From Diphasiastrum complanatum (Eukaryota; Streptophyta; Lycopodiopsida; Lycopodiales; Lycopodiaceae): a DNA stretch of 64,000 nt. The notes beneath the pieces were generated by a model, which saw only the letters and a list, made by a program, of their open reading frames with translations, was not told where the DNA came from and did not search any database. This document shows positions 51,138 to 62,803 of this stretch, one piece after another. A program made the translations under genes and the position numbers. Every line of letters starts with the position of its first letter. The first letter of the stretch is position 1. The stretch covers positions 21,694-85,693 of the forward strand of contig MU832131.1 of NCBI GenBank assembly GCA_029204225.1, given 5' to 3'.

Positions 51138-51664
51138 TGTTGGAGTTTAATCTTACTCCTACTCATCCTATCTACCCTCATTTTTTTTCTATGTAAATCA
51201 CTCTCTCAAAGAAGTCACCGAAGTCATCGACATTGAAGTGACCAACAAAGGGCTCATGCAACCATTGCCCAAAGTCAAAGTCCCCAAAGTCGAAGTCATC
51301 GACACTGAAGTCATCGACGAGTGTTGAAGACGTGACATCATGCCAAAACCAATCATCAAGCAAGTCGAGTTAGGGGACCATAGCTCAAGAAGCGTTGCAT
51401 TTTTACTCGCAAATTTCAATAGGCGAAAAAATGCGAAAACCCGACAAAGTCATCTACTTCACTTCGGGTCATTTTGGGCACTTAAAGAAATGTGACATGT
51501 TTTCGAGAAAATGCGACATTCTGCAAATTTACACGAGATTTCACGTATAGACTAGACTGTCTATGTCTTCATGCTCCAATAATAATTGACCTAATCGATC
51601 AGTTAAGACAACTGTTAACAATCTTGTAATTGTAAAGTTAGAATAGCACAAGATCATCCAGCAG

Positions 51665-51705
<41 letters not shown>

Positions 51706-52011
51706 CGGATGATGAATGTAGTAGTAGTTGTTGATACTTGAGATTGATACTAAGTCTACATGACAGAGATCAAATGACCAAAACATGTTTTTCATAGTAT
51801 CTGACTCCTCAGAGTTAGAGAATATAGAGAGAGAGTAAATATTCAGAACTATAGCAATTGATTTGTTTCTGTAAGTAGGATCATGCACTTATCAGCGCAA
51901 TTGTTTTGTGATCTGATAGTTGTTATTACAACATTGAATATACAGATTTGCTATTGTCCTATCTCCTTGCATTCTTGTTGAATGTTAATTAACTCTCACT
52001 TTTCTTTCACA
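51138..52011 (+). repeat. 5' LTR of the composite copia (874 bp)
   Basis: Starts TGTTGGAGTTT and ends TTTCACA before AGGTATCATAA, a decayed primer site. Near 51,206-51,320 it repeats GAAGTCATCGAC-like words at short intervals. A (GT)n tract lies at 51,667-51,703. Confidence 0.82.
51667..51703 (+). repeat. (GT)n microsatellite
   Basis: About 36 bp of GT; the 3' LTR has only a few such repeats at the matching place (near 60,590), so it grew in this copy or shrank in the other. Confidence 0.95.
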
Positions 52012-52730
52012 AGGTATCATAAATGAAGACAAGAAGATGAAGGCGGAGCAACCAAATTCAACACAACAACAACAACAACAACAACAACACAACATACAAT
52101 AACAACCTGCCAAGACCAAACTCTTTTGCAGATACTGCAAGAGAGCTAATCACGACATCAAGGATTGTCGGATCCTCAAGCACAATGAAGCGAGGAAGAA
52201 GATGCAACAACACCAAGAAGGACGTTCTGACTCTGTCAAAAATTCCCAAGAAGATGAAAAGGCGCTGATGGTACAAGATCAACCAAGCAAAGATGCCTAC
52301 AAATGGTATCTTGATTCAGGTGCTTCACAGCACATGACACCATGTAAGAACCTATTCTCAACTCTCACGACAACCGAATCAAAGTACATTTTCTTCGGAG
52401 ACTCAAGCTCACAGAAGGTCGAAGGCCAAGGCTCCATTCGGTTACAATTCTTAGATGTTAGCATCAGTAGATAGTTAGATGGTGTACTTTACGTATCCAA
52501 ATTAGCAAAGAATTTATTGTCTATTAGCAAGATCACTGATCAAGGCTACATAGCTTTGTTTATTAGCTAGTCAATGTACTAATATTGATGGAAATTCTAA
52601 TGAAATCCTCTCTACACACATAGAAGAAAATTTATATATCTTGAGTCACGATTATGCACTTTTTGTGAGTAAATCTGATGCTCATGCTTGGCATCAAAGA
52701 TTAGGTCACTTAAACATGAGGTCTATCAAT
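52012..52730 (+). pseudogene. Copia knuckle, protease and pre-integrase region
   Basis: A (CAA)n run (52,062-52,089) is followed by CRYCKRANHDIKDC (CX2CX4HX4C), then WYLDSGASQHMTPC, the protease active site, in the frame 52,202-52,474. The pre-integrase segment WHQRLGHLNMRSIN ends near 52,730. Only about 100 bp separate the LTR from the knuckle, so most of gag is deleted. Stops follow 52,474. Confidence 0.88.
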
Positions 52731-52749
52731 TAGAAATAGTACGCTCAAT

Positions 52750-53152
52750 TGTGATTGTGCTGTTAGTATAGTTTACAGTTGTTAAGTATTGTTTCAGTTT
52801 GGTAGGCTTTAGTTAAAAAGCCAGCCCGGGGGCTTGTCCCGAGCCGATAATGGGTGTTTACATGTATATAGGCTAAAATGCCACATAGAGGCCAACAGTG
52901 AAATTTCATGCATTTATTAGGCTTATGCCACGTGGAATCCCCATGCTAAAGGGGACCTTTGCTTGCATATGTATCATTCTCTTTGTAATAAAGATGTTTT
53001 CGCTTTGTGAGCTCTTTTGCTTTATGTGAGCTCCTCCACCACTATGTTACTTGTGGATGTTGTTTATGGTTTCAATGGTTGGCAATCAGTCAGTGATTGC
53101 ATCTCTAATTTGCACTCTCCACTAGATCATAATTTCAGCATAGAATGTTAAC
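52750..53152 (+). repeat. 5' LTR of the non-coding element
   Basis: The core from GCCGATAA (52,843) to TAGAATGTTAAC (53,152) matches the 3' LTR. It contains GTATATAGG near 52,863, possibly a TATA box, and AATAAAG near 52,989. The first about 90 bp differ from the 3' LTR by a gap, so the left end is approximate. Confidence 0.82.
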
Positions 53153-53153
53153 T

Positions 53154-53166
53154 TGGTATCAAAGCC
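53154..53166 (+). promoter_or_regulatory. Primer binding site of the non-coding element
   Basis: TGGTATCAAAGCC follows the LTR end by one base; it is one substitution away from the usual tRNA-iMet site. Confidence 0.85.
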
Positions 53167-56100
53167 TTTAGGCTGTGGAGGAATGTGCGCGATCGTAGCT
53201 CTTGGAAGAGTAGTTCCATTGACGGTAGCATCAGAATCGAGCAACGGTAAGGACGTTGTACGAGGTACAAGATGGTCCAAGGTGATCGCAAAGCCCTGTG
53301 ATTTAGTGCATATGGAATCAATTCGTAGAGTCAAAGTAAAACTAATTTCATAGCAGGGAGGTTGTGGGACAGCCGAAGGAAAAGTGCTCGTAAAGGAATC
53401 AATTCTCAGCAAATTGAATGAGCAGTTTGTTGCTGGAGGGAGCTAATAGAGGTTGCTGAACAATCAGGGTGGTTACAACAATTTGATCCTTAGTGTTTGG
53501 TCAAACAACAAATTCAAAATTGCATGGAAAGTGGCTGGTTTTGACAGGTGGGGTTTAGAGAGGGAAAAGCTCGGATCTTTCTCACGGAGAGCAGAATTAG
53601 GTGCTATAAATTTGTAGCACAGGTCGCCCAGATACTTGCAAGAGGCCAAGCTCAGCCATGACAGGGTGAAGGCACAGTTTCCAGATCTCTGTGGCCGTCA
53701 CATTCTATGAGTCAGGGTTTCAGGAGGAAAAACTTTGAATATCTCCATATATATAAGCTTATTTGGATCTGAAACGAGCTCCAGGGAGTCGCCCTAGGAC
53801 AATTATGGATCTGGCAAAGGGCCGTGGATGGCCGTGGATCCAAAAAGGAATGATTTCCAAAAATCCAGATCTGCCATAGCTTTTGCAAGAAAGGTTCTTG
53901 CTTGAGGGAAGGAGGAAGAACATCCAAAGAGGAGAGGGCCGCGACAGACAGGTCGCACGCGTCCAATTAGATTGGGTGAGTAGCGGCTGCAGGGCCAATG
54001 TGTATGGAGGACTCCGGATCAGCGCGCATTAAAGATCATAGCCATCGGATCATGAAAAGACCAGATTCATGGTGGAGATCGCACTAGTGGAGAAGAATGT
54101 GGACCATCGGATCCAGGAGAGTCATGGGATTCATTTGAAGTGGACCCATGAAGTTTTGAACGGAAAAAATTGGCTTATTTTCATTAGAAATTTTCAAACT
54201 AATGTGCTTGAAGGGGCCCGACTGGTTAACTTCATTTTGAAGGCCGGGATTTCTTCAGAAAGAAGAAATAGTTCATTTTTGAACTAGTTTTTCAAGGCCA
54301 CTTTGGAGGTGGCTAACTTTGGCTAGAGGAGGGCTTTTGGGGACAAATAAAGGCCATTTTGGAGCCTGTAAAAGCTTGCACAGAGCTGACGGACAGAGCG
54401 ATGACATTGTCAGGGGAGAAATGTATTTTGATGCATTCTTGACACCATTCTATGGAGCGGGAGATGAGTGACCCAATGAGGTACGATTTTTGCTATTTGG
54501 TGACTTGTGTGCTAAATTAAGCCCAATGCTGTGCTGTAAATCTGCGGGGCAGGTTAGGCAAGCTAGGAAAAAGGCATGTGCCTACAGCCAAAAAGCTCTA
54601 AAGCAGTTCTCAAGCAGTTTTGAGGAGCCTAAGCACAGTGTATTGTAAGGGAGAGTGGAAAGGGCGAAATTGCATTGGAGAAAGCTAGTAAATGTGATCA
54701 AGTTGCAATGAGGCATCGTGGAACTCTTGATTGGCAAGAATTGAGAGAGGGCAACCAATCACAGATGAGATCCGAGCATTTGCCGGATTATGCTAGTGAA
54801 TATGGTGGAATGGCATGGGGCTTCTAGTTCAACTTTTTGGAAGTTAGAACCTACCAAGGTCATGGACACTTGGAGCGGCATCTTAAGGTGAGAATCGACA
54901 ATGGTATAGTCAGATTTGGTGGTTGTGGCTGCTTCACATGCTTTTGCAAGGGAGAAACATCACAATTGGGGAGACATTTATACTAGCTTGTTATTGGCGA
55001 CAATGCAATGATGACGGTCACAAGGTGAAGAATGTCAATGGTAAGGTCAGCTAGATGAGCCAAAGAGAAAAGTAAGGAAGCAAATCTAGTAGCTTGACTA
55101 CAGTTCATGAAGGGGCAAAGATGCAGAGAGGGTAGTCTTTATGATCTACTGGCGACATATTGTTGCAGTGGCATGGACTTGATGGTGTGCATGAGATGTG
55201 TGCATGGTCAGCAATGCAGCAAGGGTCAATATTTGGATTGACATTGATGGAGTGTTATCTACCATTAGGAGCATTGGTAAGCCATCTCTTTGAGGCTTTT
55301 ATGCATTGGCTGTATTTGCGGGTATGTAGGCTTGGCATTGGATGCTTGAACCTGGATGGTTTGTGGTCTTTTGGAGTGAGTTCAAGGAAGCTTAGTCGAA
55401 GTCATGTGAAGCCATTTTATCTCAGTAAGATCAAGGTTGATGAGACATAACTCTCAGGATCTATGAGAGCAGATTCATAGATCATGTTACAGGATGTAAT
55501 AGGAAGCAGCAAGCAAGATACATGTGGTGCTATGGAACTTAGTAATCCATGATCAGAAAGCCTTGATGGTGATTTGGATGCTATGGTAAAAGAGACCACT
55601 TGACTTATAGGTCAAAGCTTTCTAGCTTGTTTTTTTGTGAAGAGTCCAAGTTGATATATGATCCATATTCTTTGTGAATGCTTGTCAAAGCGTATAACCT
55701 ACAGGAGAAAGCTCATGAGATGTAGGAATTCATTAGAGTATTTGGAAGACATGTATGCTTGGTGCATGAAGGATGAATGGTAGCTTGGCAAGGCAATGCA
55801 AAGTGGAATGGAAGGTTTTGGATGGGACACTTGGACATGGATGTATCTCTGGGAGGTACATGGTGCATTCGAGAACATCTTAGGGCTGATGCGTGGAGCT
55901 TTGGATGCATGGGTGTTGTAGCAGTGGATCTACCTATGGCAAAGGTGTATGATACAGGAGGATATCTTCTTCAGCAAGCAGTGATCATCAGTTGATATGT
56001 TTATCATTTGTGTTGGTTGCATTAATGTGATTGCTTTCATGTGACTTTGTCATGAGAGTCTTTTGTGACTAGATGTAGATATGAGTTGGAGTTTGATTGG

Positions 56101-56614
56101 TTATGCATTTGCTACTGAAAAGAAAAACAAAGTACTCATTTGATGCTCTGTGACTTGTTGACATGTCTACTAGCTGATTTTTTGATGAGGGTATAATCTT
56201 AGTGGCAGTAAGACTTCCTCAGGCTGAGCCATAGTCGCTCATTGTTATTAGCGTTATGAGCTTGTCTTGTAAGCGTATGATAGGATGTCAACCTAGTAAG
56301 ATGGAGAATGATAATCTTATGGTGGCAGTGAGGTTTCCTCGGTGTGAGTCTTGTGTCTCACGCGTGGTTCGCTTGTGTTTCAAGTTGGATGGTGAACAAG
56401 TCAAGTGTGGCAGACTCTTGTTGAGAGCATGATGTTTGGTTGGTAGTTTGTAAGTCAAGTGTTTTGACTGTGTACTTGAGTGTGAGTCGAGTACAAGTAG
56501 CAGGCAAAATGCATATGATCTATACAGACACTCCAGGTTATGGCTACAAATTTTTATTCTGATACACTTATCACATTTGAGCTTAGATTTGATTTGATCT
56601 ATTTATGAAAGCAA
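53167..56614 (+). other. Non-coding interior of the LARD-like element
   Basis: No ORF longer than about 100 codons and no retroelement motif in any frame. The part from 55,190 to 56,390 is shared with the minus strand of 6,640-7,800. Within it a block containing GGTGGCAGT(G/A)(A/G)G-TTTCCTC is present twice (near 56,205 and 56,325), and the other copy has the same doubling, so that duplication predates the copies. Confidence 0.75.
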
Positions 56615-56949
56615 TGTGATACTGTAATAAGTGTACAGGGCCGATAACGGGAGTTTACATGTATATAGGTTAAAATGCCACATAGAGGCCAACAGTGAAA
56701 TTTCATGCATTTATTAGGCTTATGCCACATGGCGTCCCCATGCTAAAGGGGACCTTTGCTTGTATATGTATCATTCTCTTTGTAATAAAGATGTTTTTCC
56801 TTTGTGAGCTCTTTTGCTTTATGTGAGCTCCTCCATCACTCTGTTACTTGTGGATGTTGTTTATGGTTTTGATGGTTGGCAATCAGTCAGTGATTGCATC
56901 TCTAATCTGCACTCTCCACTAGATCAGAATTTTCGCATAGAATGTTAAC
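56615..56949 (+). repeat. 3' LTR of the non-coding element
   Basis: The core 56,640-56,949 matches the 5' LTR over 310 bp without gaps. A clear polypurine tract is not visible before it (GAAAGCAA at 56,607-56,614 at best). Confidence 0.82.
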
Positions 56950-58741
56950 TCTATCTTGTACATGCATCACAATAGTATGGTCAAGTACATGAAGATTAAT
57001 TTTGACTCCACAGCAAATCAGATTGTCTGTGAAATGTACTTACTAGGGAAAGAAACTAGAACAGTTTGTTCCAACAACTCCATTTACCATCGATAGGCCC
57101 AGACCTACAACTGTTCAACCACAAGCTGAAGCTATCTCAGTCATTCACCCAAGAAAAACATCTGCTCAGGCACCTGCAGTTCGAATATCTACACGACAAC
57201 GACACAACCTGATCGTTTAGTCTCTCAAGCGTTCATCAGTCATGATGAACTTGTCACTATTGCAAAAGCTTTGTCAATGTCAAATGCAGATGAATGAAAA
57301 GCTGCCGTGGATGATGAATATGATTTCTTAATAAAGAACAAGACCTGGAGTCTTGTTAATCCTCCTACTGGTATAAAACCAGTTGATTCTAAGTGGATCT
57401 TCAAGCTAAAGCTTAAGCCCAATGGGTCAGTATCCAAATGGAAAGCTCGATTGGTGGTTAAAGGATTTGAGCAAGTTTATGGAGTAGATTACACTGACAC
57501 CTTCAGTCTTGTGTTAAAACATCAATCTATTCGCACATTGCTAGCTATAGCTGCTGACAGAGGATCTGGACATTCACCAGATGACGTCCAGATAGCATTC
57601 TTTCATGGATACATACAAGAAGAAATATTCATATCAACCAAAAGGTTACATCCTTCAAGGCCAAGAGCATTTGGTATGTAAATTGCATAAGGCACTATAT
57701 GGCCTCAAGCAAGCTCCTAGGGTCTGGTATAAAAGAATTATTCACTTCTTGTTGCAGCATAATTCTAGTTCTTGCTCCGCAGACTCAAATGTATATCTCA
57801 AATGTAAAGGGTCAAGCTATGTTATAATAGCATTATATGTTGTTGATTGTTTAATTATCAGCAATTCAAATTAGTTATTGCATGAAACAAAAACTATGCT
57901 TTCATCAGAATTTGAGATGACTGATTTAGGCCCAATCCATTGCCTACTCGGTATGGAGATTACCAGAGATCACGCAAGCAGAAGGATCACTATAAGCAAG
58001 AGTCATATCTGATCAATGTACTTCGCAAATATGGCATGGAGGACTGTAAGCCGATAGACACACCCATGGATCCAGAATCCAAACTGTCTAAAGACATGTG
58101 TCCAGGAACTCATGCAGAACAGCAGGAAATGTGCAGATACCCTTATCAGTCCGTCATAGGATCCATAATGTATTCTATGATCTGCACACGACCTGATCTA
58201 GCATATGCGGTAAGTACATTGTCTCAATACATGTCCAATCTAGGCTTACAACATTGGAAGGCTCTACGAAGAGTACTGAAGTACATTCAAGCTATGAAGC
58301 ACCTTGAGCTATAATGGTAATACAGAAGCTGCACTTTCTTTAGTCACTTATTTAGATTCAGATTGGGCAAGAGACGTGGATACTAGAAAGTCCACATCAG
58401 GTTATATTTGTTTCCTTGTAGGAGGACCCATTTCATGGAACAGCAGAAAGCATAGATGCATTTCATTGTCCTCTACATAATCCGAATACGTTGCAGCTAC
58501 ATCAGTAGTGAAGGAGATAATTTGGCTTAGAAGGTTGCTACAGGATCTGCAATGTCCACAGATCAGTCCAACAATACTCCAGTGCGACAATCAGAGCTAC
58601 ATAGCTCTATCTCTGAACCCACGTACTCATACTAGAACTAAACACATAGAAGTTCAGTTTTATTTTATTAGAGAGAAAGTTCAGAATAAAGATGTTGTAC
58701 TAAGTTACAGTCATACAGACAACATGTTGGCTATATTTTGA
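56950..58741 (+). pseudogene. Copia integrase trace, RT and RNase H of the composite element
   Basis: A zinc-site trace (CEMYLLGKETR, near 57,030) is followed almost directly by the linker, so integrase is deleted. RT covers 57,307-57,980 with VDSKWIFKLKLKPNG, VKGFEQVYGVDYTDTF and LYGLKQAPRVWY. At the palm motif YVVD replaces YVDD (LYVVDCLII, 57,835). RNase H continues through 57,940-58,741 with CTRPDLAYAVSTLSQY and KEIIWLRRLLQDL. Several frame breaks. RT resembles the decayed copia at 10.5-11.1 kb. Confidence 0.9.
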
Positions 58742-58801
58742 CAAAGCCATTAGTAGATATGATAAATCTCAATTTTAATTTAGATTTGTAGTACTAAGCT
58801 T

Positions 58802-58810
58802 AAGGGGGAG
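58802..58810 (+). promoter_or_regulatory. Polypurine tract
   Basis: AAGGGGGAG directly precedes the 3' LTR start at 58,811. Confidence 0.88.
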
Positions 58811-59490
58811 TGTTGGAGTTTAATCTTACTCCTACTTATCCTAATTGCCCTCCTTTTCTTCTATGTAAATAACTCTCTTAAAGAAGTCACTAAAGTCATC
58901 GACATCGAAGTGACTGACGAAGTGCTTCTGCAAGCATACCCAAAGTCGAAGTCACCGAAGTCATCGACATCAAAGTGACCAACAAAGGACTCATGCAACC
59001 ATTGCCCGAAGTCGAAGTCATCGACACCGAAGTCATCGACGAGTGTTGAAGATGGGCAAGTCAAGTTAAGTTAGCGGGCAAGATGGGCAAGTCAAGTTAG
59101 CGGTGAAGAAACTATTAGTTTCTATCTTTCAAAGCCTTAGCATTTTTCCTTTGTTGTTTTTAGCAACTGTGCATTTTGAACTATGTTTCACATAGTCTAC
59201 ATTTTTGAACTGTTTTGTTGCACACTTTGCATTTTCTTTTTCATGAGATAAATTCAGCCCTAGGCCTAAAACACTTAGAAAATAACTCTGGCAACTTTTC
59301 CTAACATTGTCGCATTTTTCGCATTTTTGCGAAAAAGGAGACACTGTTTTTAAAATGCCTTGGAAAAATTTTCTGGCCAAACTTCGCATTTTTTGCCCTT
59401 CGGGAGAAAGGCGACACTCTCTCTAAATGCCTTAGAAATGTTTTTCAGGCCTACCTTTGGGTTTTTCACCTTTTTCGGAAAAAAGTGAAG

Positions 59491-59570
59491 GTGCCCTTGA
59501 AAAAGCGAAAGTGCCCTTGAAAAAACGAAGCTGTCCTTAAAAAGACGACATTGCCCTTAAAGTCTTAAAA
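59491..59570 (+). repeat. 20-bp tandem repeat, 4 units
   Basis: Units start at 59,491, 59,511, 59,531 and 59,551, based on GTGCCCTTGAAAAA-CGAA; the last two diverge. Confidence 0.85.
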
Positions 59571-59618
59571 GGGTCTTTAAGCAAAAGGCAAAGGCCTACA
59601 GCGTGAAGGCGTTGTCCA

Positions 59619-59990
59619 ATGCCGACATCTACAGAGGGAGCGGACCCTGAGCACTCGAAACAAGATGCTCAAATTCCAGATGGACAGAGTGATTGTTCAG
59701 ATGATGAGCAGCAAGGCGCACATCCTGTACCCAGGACACCTACTACTCACCACAATTTAGTAGTCAACAAAGGCAAGGCCATCGATCTGACTGCGAACTC
59801 TCCAAGAAGATCCATGAGAGAAAGAAGAGCACCTATCAGATTTGTACCTGATAGGTCAGTCTCTATATCAGAGGAGTTCTACGGATTTGGAGGAGAACCT
59901 CAAACATATGAGAAAGCTATCAGCTGTCTAGATAAGGACAAGTGGATTAAAGCGATGGAAAATGAATTATCTACTGTGTATAATTCATAG
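59619..59990 (+). pseudogene. Copia fragment: linker between integrase and RT
   Basis: The 123-codon frame contains NSPRRSMRERRAPIRFVP, then EEFYGFGGEPQTYEKAI and DKDKWIKAMENELSTVY. This is the acidic/basic linker and the very start of RT in copia elements. It stops at the palindrome at 59,980. The frame is open and not heavily decayed, so its capture looks more recent than the host LTR. Confidence 0.82.
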
Positions 59991-60026
59991 ATAATTATCT
60001 ATTGTAGATAATTATCTATGAATTAT
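59980..60026. repeat. Perfect 22-bp palindrome with 3-nt spacer
   Basis: Arms 59,980-60,001 and 60,005-60,026 are perfect inverted copies around TTG. The arm is A/T-rich (ATAATTCATAGATAATTATC plus two bases). It ends the copia fragment. Confidence 0.97.
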
Positions 60027-60155
60027 CTACAATAGATCTGCAGTAGTGATCTGGGGCTTGGAAAAGAATTAGACCGCAGTCAGTAGCAGTAGCTACTCCT
60101 ACAAGTCAGCTCTATCTGGCCTTCGTTAGCGTTTTGTATCGTTTCATTTTTTGAT

Positions 60156-60252
60156 TTGGTTTCGTTTCGTTTCGTTTTGACCTGTTTCTCCCTCCCATCA
60201 GTGGAGCAGAGCTCGTTTCGTTTCGATTCGATTCGATTCGATTCGTTTCATT
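60156..60252 (+). repeat. (TTTCG)n and (GATTC)n tract
   Basis: Runs of GTTTCGTTTCG and GATTCGATTCGATTC, separated by about 35 bp of ordinary sequence. Confidence 0.88.
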
Positions 60253-60912
60253 TCTCTTCACGATCCTTCCGCATCAAGCGGACTGTAGCTCGACAAGCGT
60301 GAACTTTTTATTGCAACAATTTGTGTTTTTATTCACAAATTCCAACAGGCGAAAAAATGTGAAAACCCCAACAAAGTCGTCTACTTCACTTCGAGTCATT
60401 TTGGGCACCTAAAAAAATGCCACATTTTTCCAGAAAAATTTGACACTCTACAGGTTTACACGGGATTTCACGTACAGACTGTGTACATCTTCACGCTCTA
60501 ATAATAACTGACCTAATTGATCATTAAACAACTGTTAATGATCTTGTAATTGTAAAGTTAGAATAACACAAGATCATCTAGCAAATGTATATATGTGAAT
60601 GAGCGGATGATGAAAGTAGTAGTCGTAGTTGATACTTGAGATTGATACTAAGTTTATACGACAGAGATCAAAGAACCAAAACAGGTTTTCATGGTATCTG
60701 ACTTCTCGGAGTTAGAGAATTCAGAACTATAACAACTGATTTGTTTCTGTAAGTAGGATCACAAGCTTATTAGCGCAATTGTTTTGTGATTTGATAACTA
60801 TTATTACAACATTGAATATACAGATTCGCTATTGTTCTATCTCATTGCATTCTTGTTTAATGTTAATTAACTCTCACTTTTCTTCCGCAAAGTATCATAA
60901 ACGAAGAAATTG

Positions 60913-62280
60913 CATGGCTGTCTCGGACACCTTATCATTTTTGCAATCCCTCTCTATGGTTGTCTACAATACCTACACTGATACACTAAGAGAGTTCATC
61001 ATTGAGTGATTCGATCAGAGCTTCTCCTCTGATCATTATGTCCACCATGACTTTTCCAGCAGTTACGTCTTTCTGGATTGACTAATGCCCCAACAACATG
61101 TATGATGTTGATGAACAATGTATTCAGACCGTTTATGGATGACGTTTTGGTTTACAGTTGTGGTTACGTATTGCATGTAACTCACCTTAGAACTGTTTTG
61201 TTAACCCTAAGGGATAAATTTTGTTTGCTAACGATAACAAGAGATAGTGTATTTGAGTTTTATCGTGTCAGCTGAAGGCATAAAATCAAGTCCAAGAAAA
61301 GTTGTTGTTCTCTTTTTGTGGCCTGTATCCACAGACTTGACGGTACTGAGAGGCTCTTTTGGATTGCTTGGGTTGTATTGCAAAGGTGTGTGGGTTATTC
61401 ACACATGGCTACACCTTTGACTGTATGCTATAGAGTAATAAGTGGACGAAAGTTCAGTAGTTAAATTTTGATGTTCTGAAATAAGCTATTAATGATTTTG
61501 TCACGTTGAAGATTGTAGGCCCTCATAAACTATTTGTCATAGAAACGGATGCGAGTGATGTCGCCGTTGGAAGACAATTCTGATGCAAGAGGGTAGGCCA
61601 ATGGCCTTTGAGAGCAAGAAGCTCAACCCTGCTCAGAAAGTTGTATGCCATTTTCCATACTTTGAAAATATGGAGGCATTATTTGTGTGGTGCGGGTTTG
61701 TATACACTGACCATAACATTTTGATGTAATTCTGCAATTAGATAGGTGGGTTGGATTGATGCAAGAATTTCGATACATGAAGGGTGCTAAAAATCATGTG
61801 GCTGATGCATTATCTCGTATATTGTGTCAGATGTCTTTTTGTGTTCATAGAGAATGACCTAATTGTCGAGATCAGATAGATTCAACAAGAGGATCTTCAT
61901 TGTTTATTATAAGGAAGTTGTGAGAGAGGTAAATCTTGGCCAAGTAGACTCTCAAAAGGAGAGCTATGATCTCTTTGCTCAAACTTGCCTAAAGTATACC
62001 TTGGCAGATGATATATTTAAAGGAAATGGAAAACTCCCCATTCCAGTTAGTAAAGGGCTGTGTAGGGATATTTTGCATTTATGTCATGATAGTACTAGTG
62101 CTAGTCATCCTGGTGTGGATTGAACCTATGAGATGATCCTATGTAACTTTTGGTGGCCCAATATGATTTTAGGCTTACTAGTCTTGTTATGGTGGAAATT
62201 CCTCAAAGTGCCTAGTAGAGCTGATTTCTAACTCAATGGGTGAAATGCTTGAGTTAGTTGAAAAATTTAAGAAAAACAAT
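60913..62280 (+). pseudogene. Ty3/gypsy RT to integrase remnant
   Basis: RT trace [14 protein letters not shown] at 61,080 is followed by FMDDVLVYS; about eight residues are missing between them relative to other gypsy RTs. RNase H traces (ETDASDVAVG, 61,545; LRKLYAIFHTLKIWRHYL, 61,640) follow. The integrase zinc region is at 61,863-62,190 (HLCHDSTSASHPGVD, then FWWPNM). No integrase core was recognised after 62,200. Confidence 0.85.
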
Positions 62281-62803
62281 TGTGGTGCTAATGAGAGCCG
62301 AGTACGATTGCCAGTAGTATGGGATGCTGGTTATCGTAGGAGGCTTGATTAGGCCAGTTGTTGTCAAGAACTTTGGTGTATGGCGGTGAGTTAGTTGTGA
62401 CTCTATCCAAGAGCATGTAGAGGAGATCCATGAACCAATAAGGATATTGGATAGGCGGGAGAAACGTCTGTGTAACCACTTGATCTTTGATATACTTAGT
62501 TGCTTGGCATGGAAGACCTCTTGTAGATGTTGATAGGGAGACCGTTCATGGGAGCATGAGCTAGACTCTTGGATGACCTAATGTAGTCATGGTTGTACCC
62601 TTGCCAGCAATTGGCAAGTGTGGTGGAAACTAATTTTTCAAACTATTAGCTTACAGTTTGTAAGCACAGCCAAATGTCTCTTGTCAATAGACGTTAGGTT
62701 GATTTTTGCATCATGGATTCTCCTAGCTCCCCTTCAGATGCAACTACAACATTTGGGAGGCTCGGTTCCAAATGTACAAACACATACTTCCTCATATCTT
62801 AGT
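62281..62803. other. No gene seen
   Basis: Probably decayed gypsy sequence; no motif found. Confidence 0.3.

Larger units (their letters stand above)
52750..56949 (+). mobile_element. Non-coding LTR retrotransposon (LARD-like), 4.2 kb
   Basis: Two direct LTRs bracket 3.45 kb without recognisable protein domains. A primer site (TGGTATCAAAGCC) lies inside the 5' LTR. The aligned 310-bp LTR cores (52,843-53,152 and 56,640-56,949) are of equal length and differ at about 17 positions by hand count, so the insertion is old. It would need enzymes from another element. A diverged relative lies at 6,640-7,960. TCAAT and TCTAT flank it, so the host duplication is not certain. Confidence 0.88.
59060..60285 (+). 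other. Foreign DNA inside the 3' LTR
   Basis: The insert holds a duplicated GGGCAAGTCAAGTTA phrase, a stretch rich in GCATTTTT(C/T)GC words, a 20-bp tandem repeat, a copia integrase-RT linker fragment, a long palindrome and a (TTTCG)n/(GATTC)n tract. None of these is in the 5' LTR. Confidence 0.75.
51138..60888 (+). mobile_element. Composite copia element, split by a non-coding LTR element
   Basis: The 5' LTR (51,138-52,011) and the start of the 3' LTR (58,811) both begin TGTTGGAGTTTAATCTTACTCC. Internal pieces are: knuckle and protease (52,120-52,474), the start of the pre-integrase region (to about 52,730), then a 4.2-kb insertion, then a little of the integrase zinc region, RT and RNase H. 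Most gag and nearly all integrase are missing. The 3' LTR carries a 1.2-kb insertion of its own. Confidence 0.85.
58811..60888 (+). repeat. 3' LTR of the composite copia, enlarged by an insertion
   Basis: It matches the 5' LTR from TGTTGGAGTTT through about 59,060 and again from about 60,285 to CTTCCGCA at 60,888. The middle about 1.2 kb is absent from the 5' LTR. Similarity to the 5' copy continues about 18 bp beyond 60,888 (GTATCATAAA-GAAG), into what would be the primer region. Confidence 0.8.

Noticed and set aside
51178-51419. Asp/Phe-rich or Ser/Thr-rich ORFs
   Set aside because: They translate the GAAGTCATCGAC-type repeat inside the copia LTR; the same occurs at 58,861-59,064.
52723-56955. 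CTATC as the host duplication of the non-coding element
   Set aside because: CTATC occurs at 52,723-52,727 and 56,951-56,955, but the LTR similarity starts about 20 bp later on the left, so this pairing does not fit the LTR edges.
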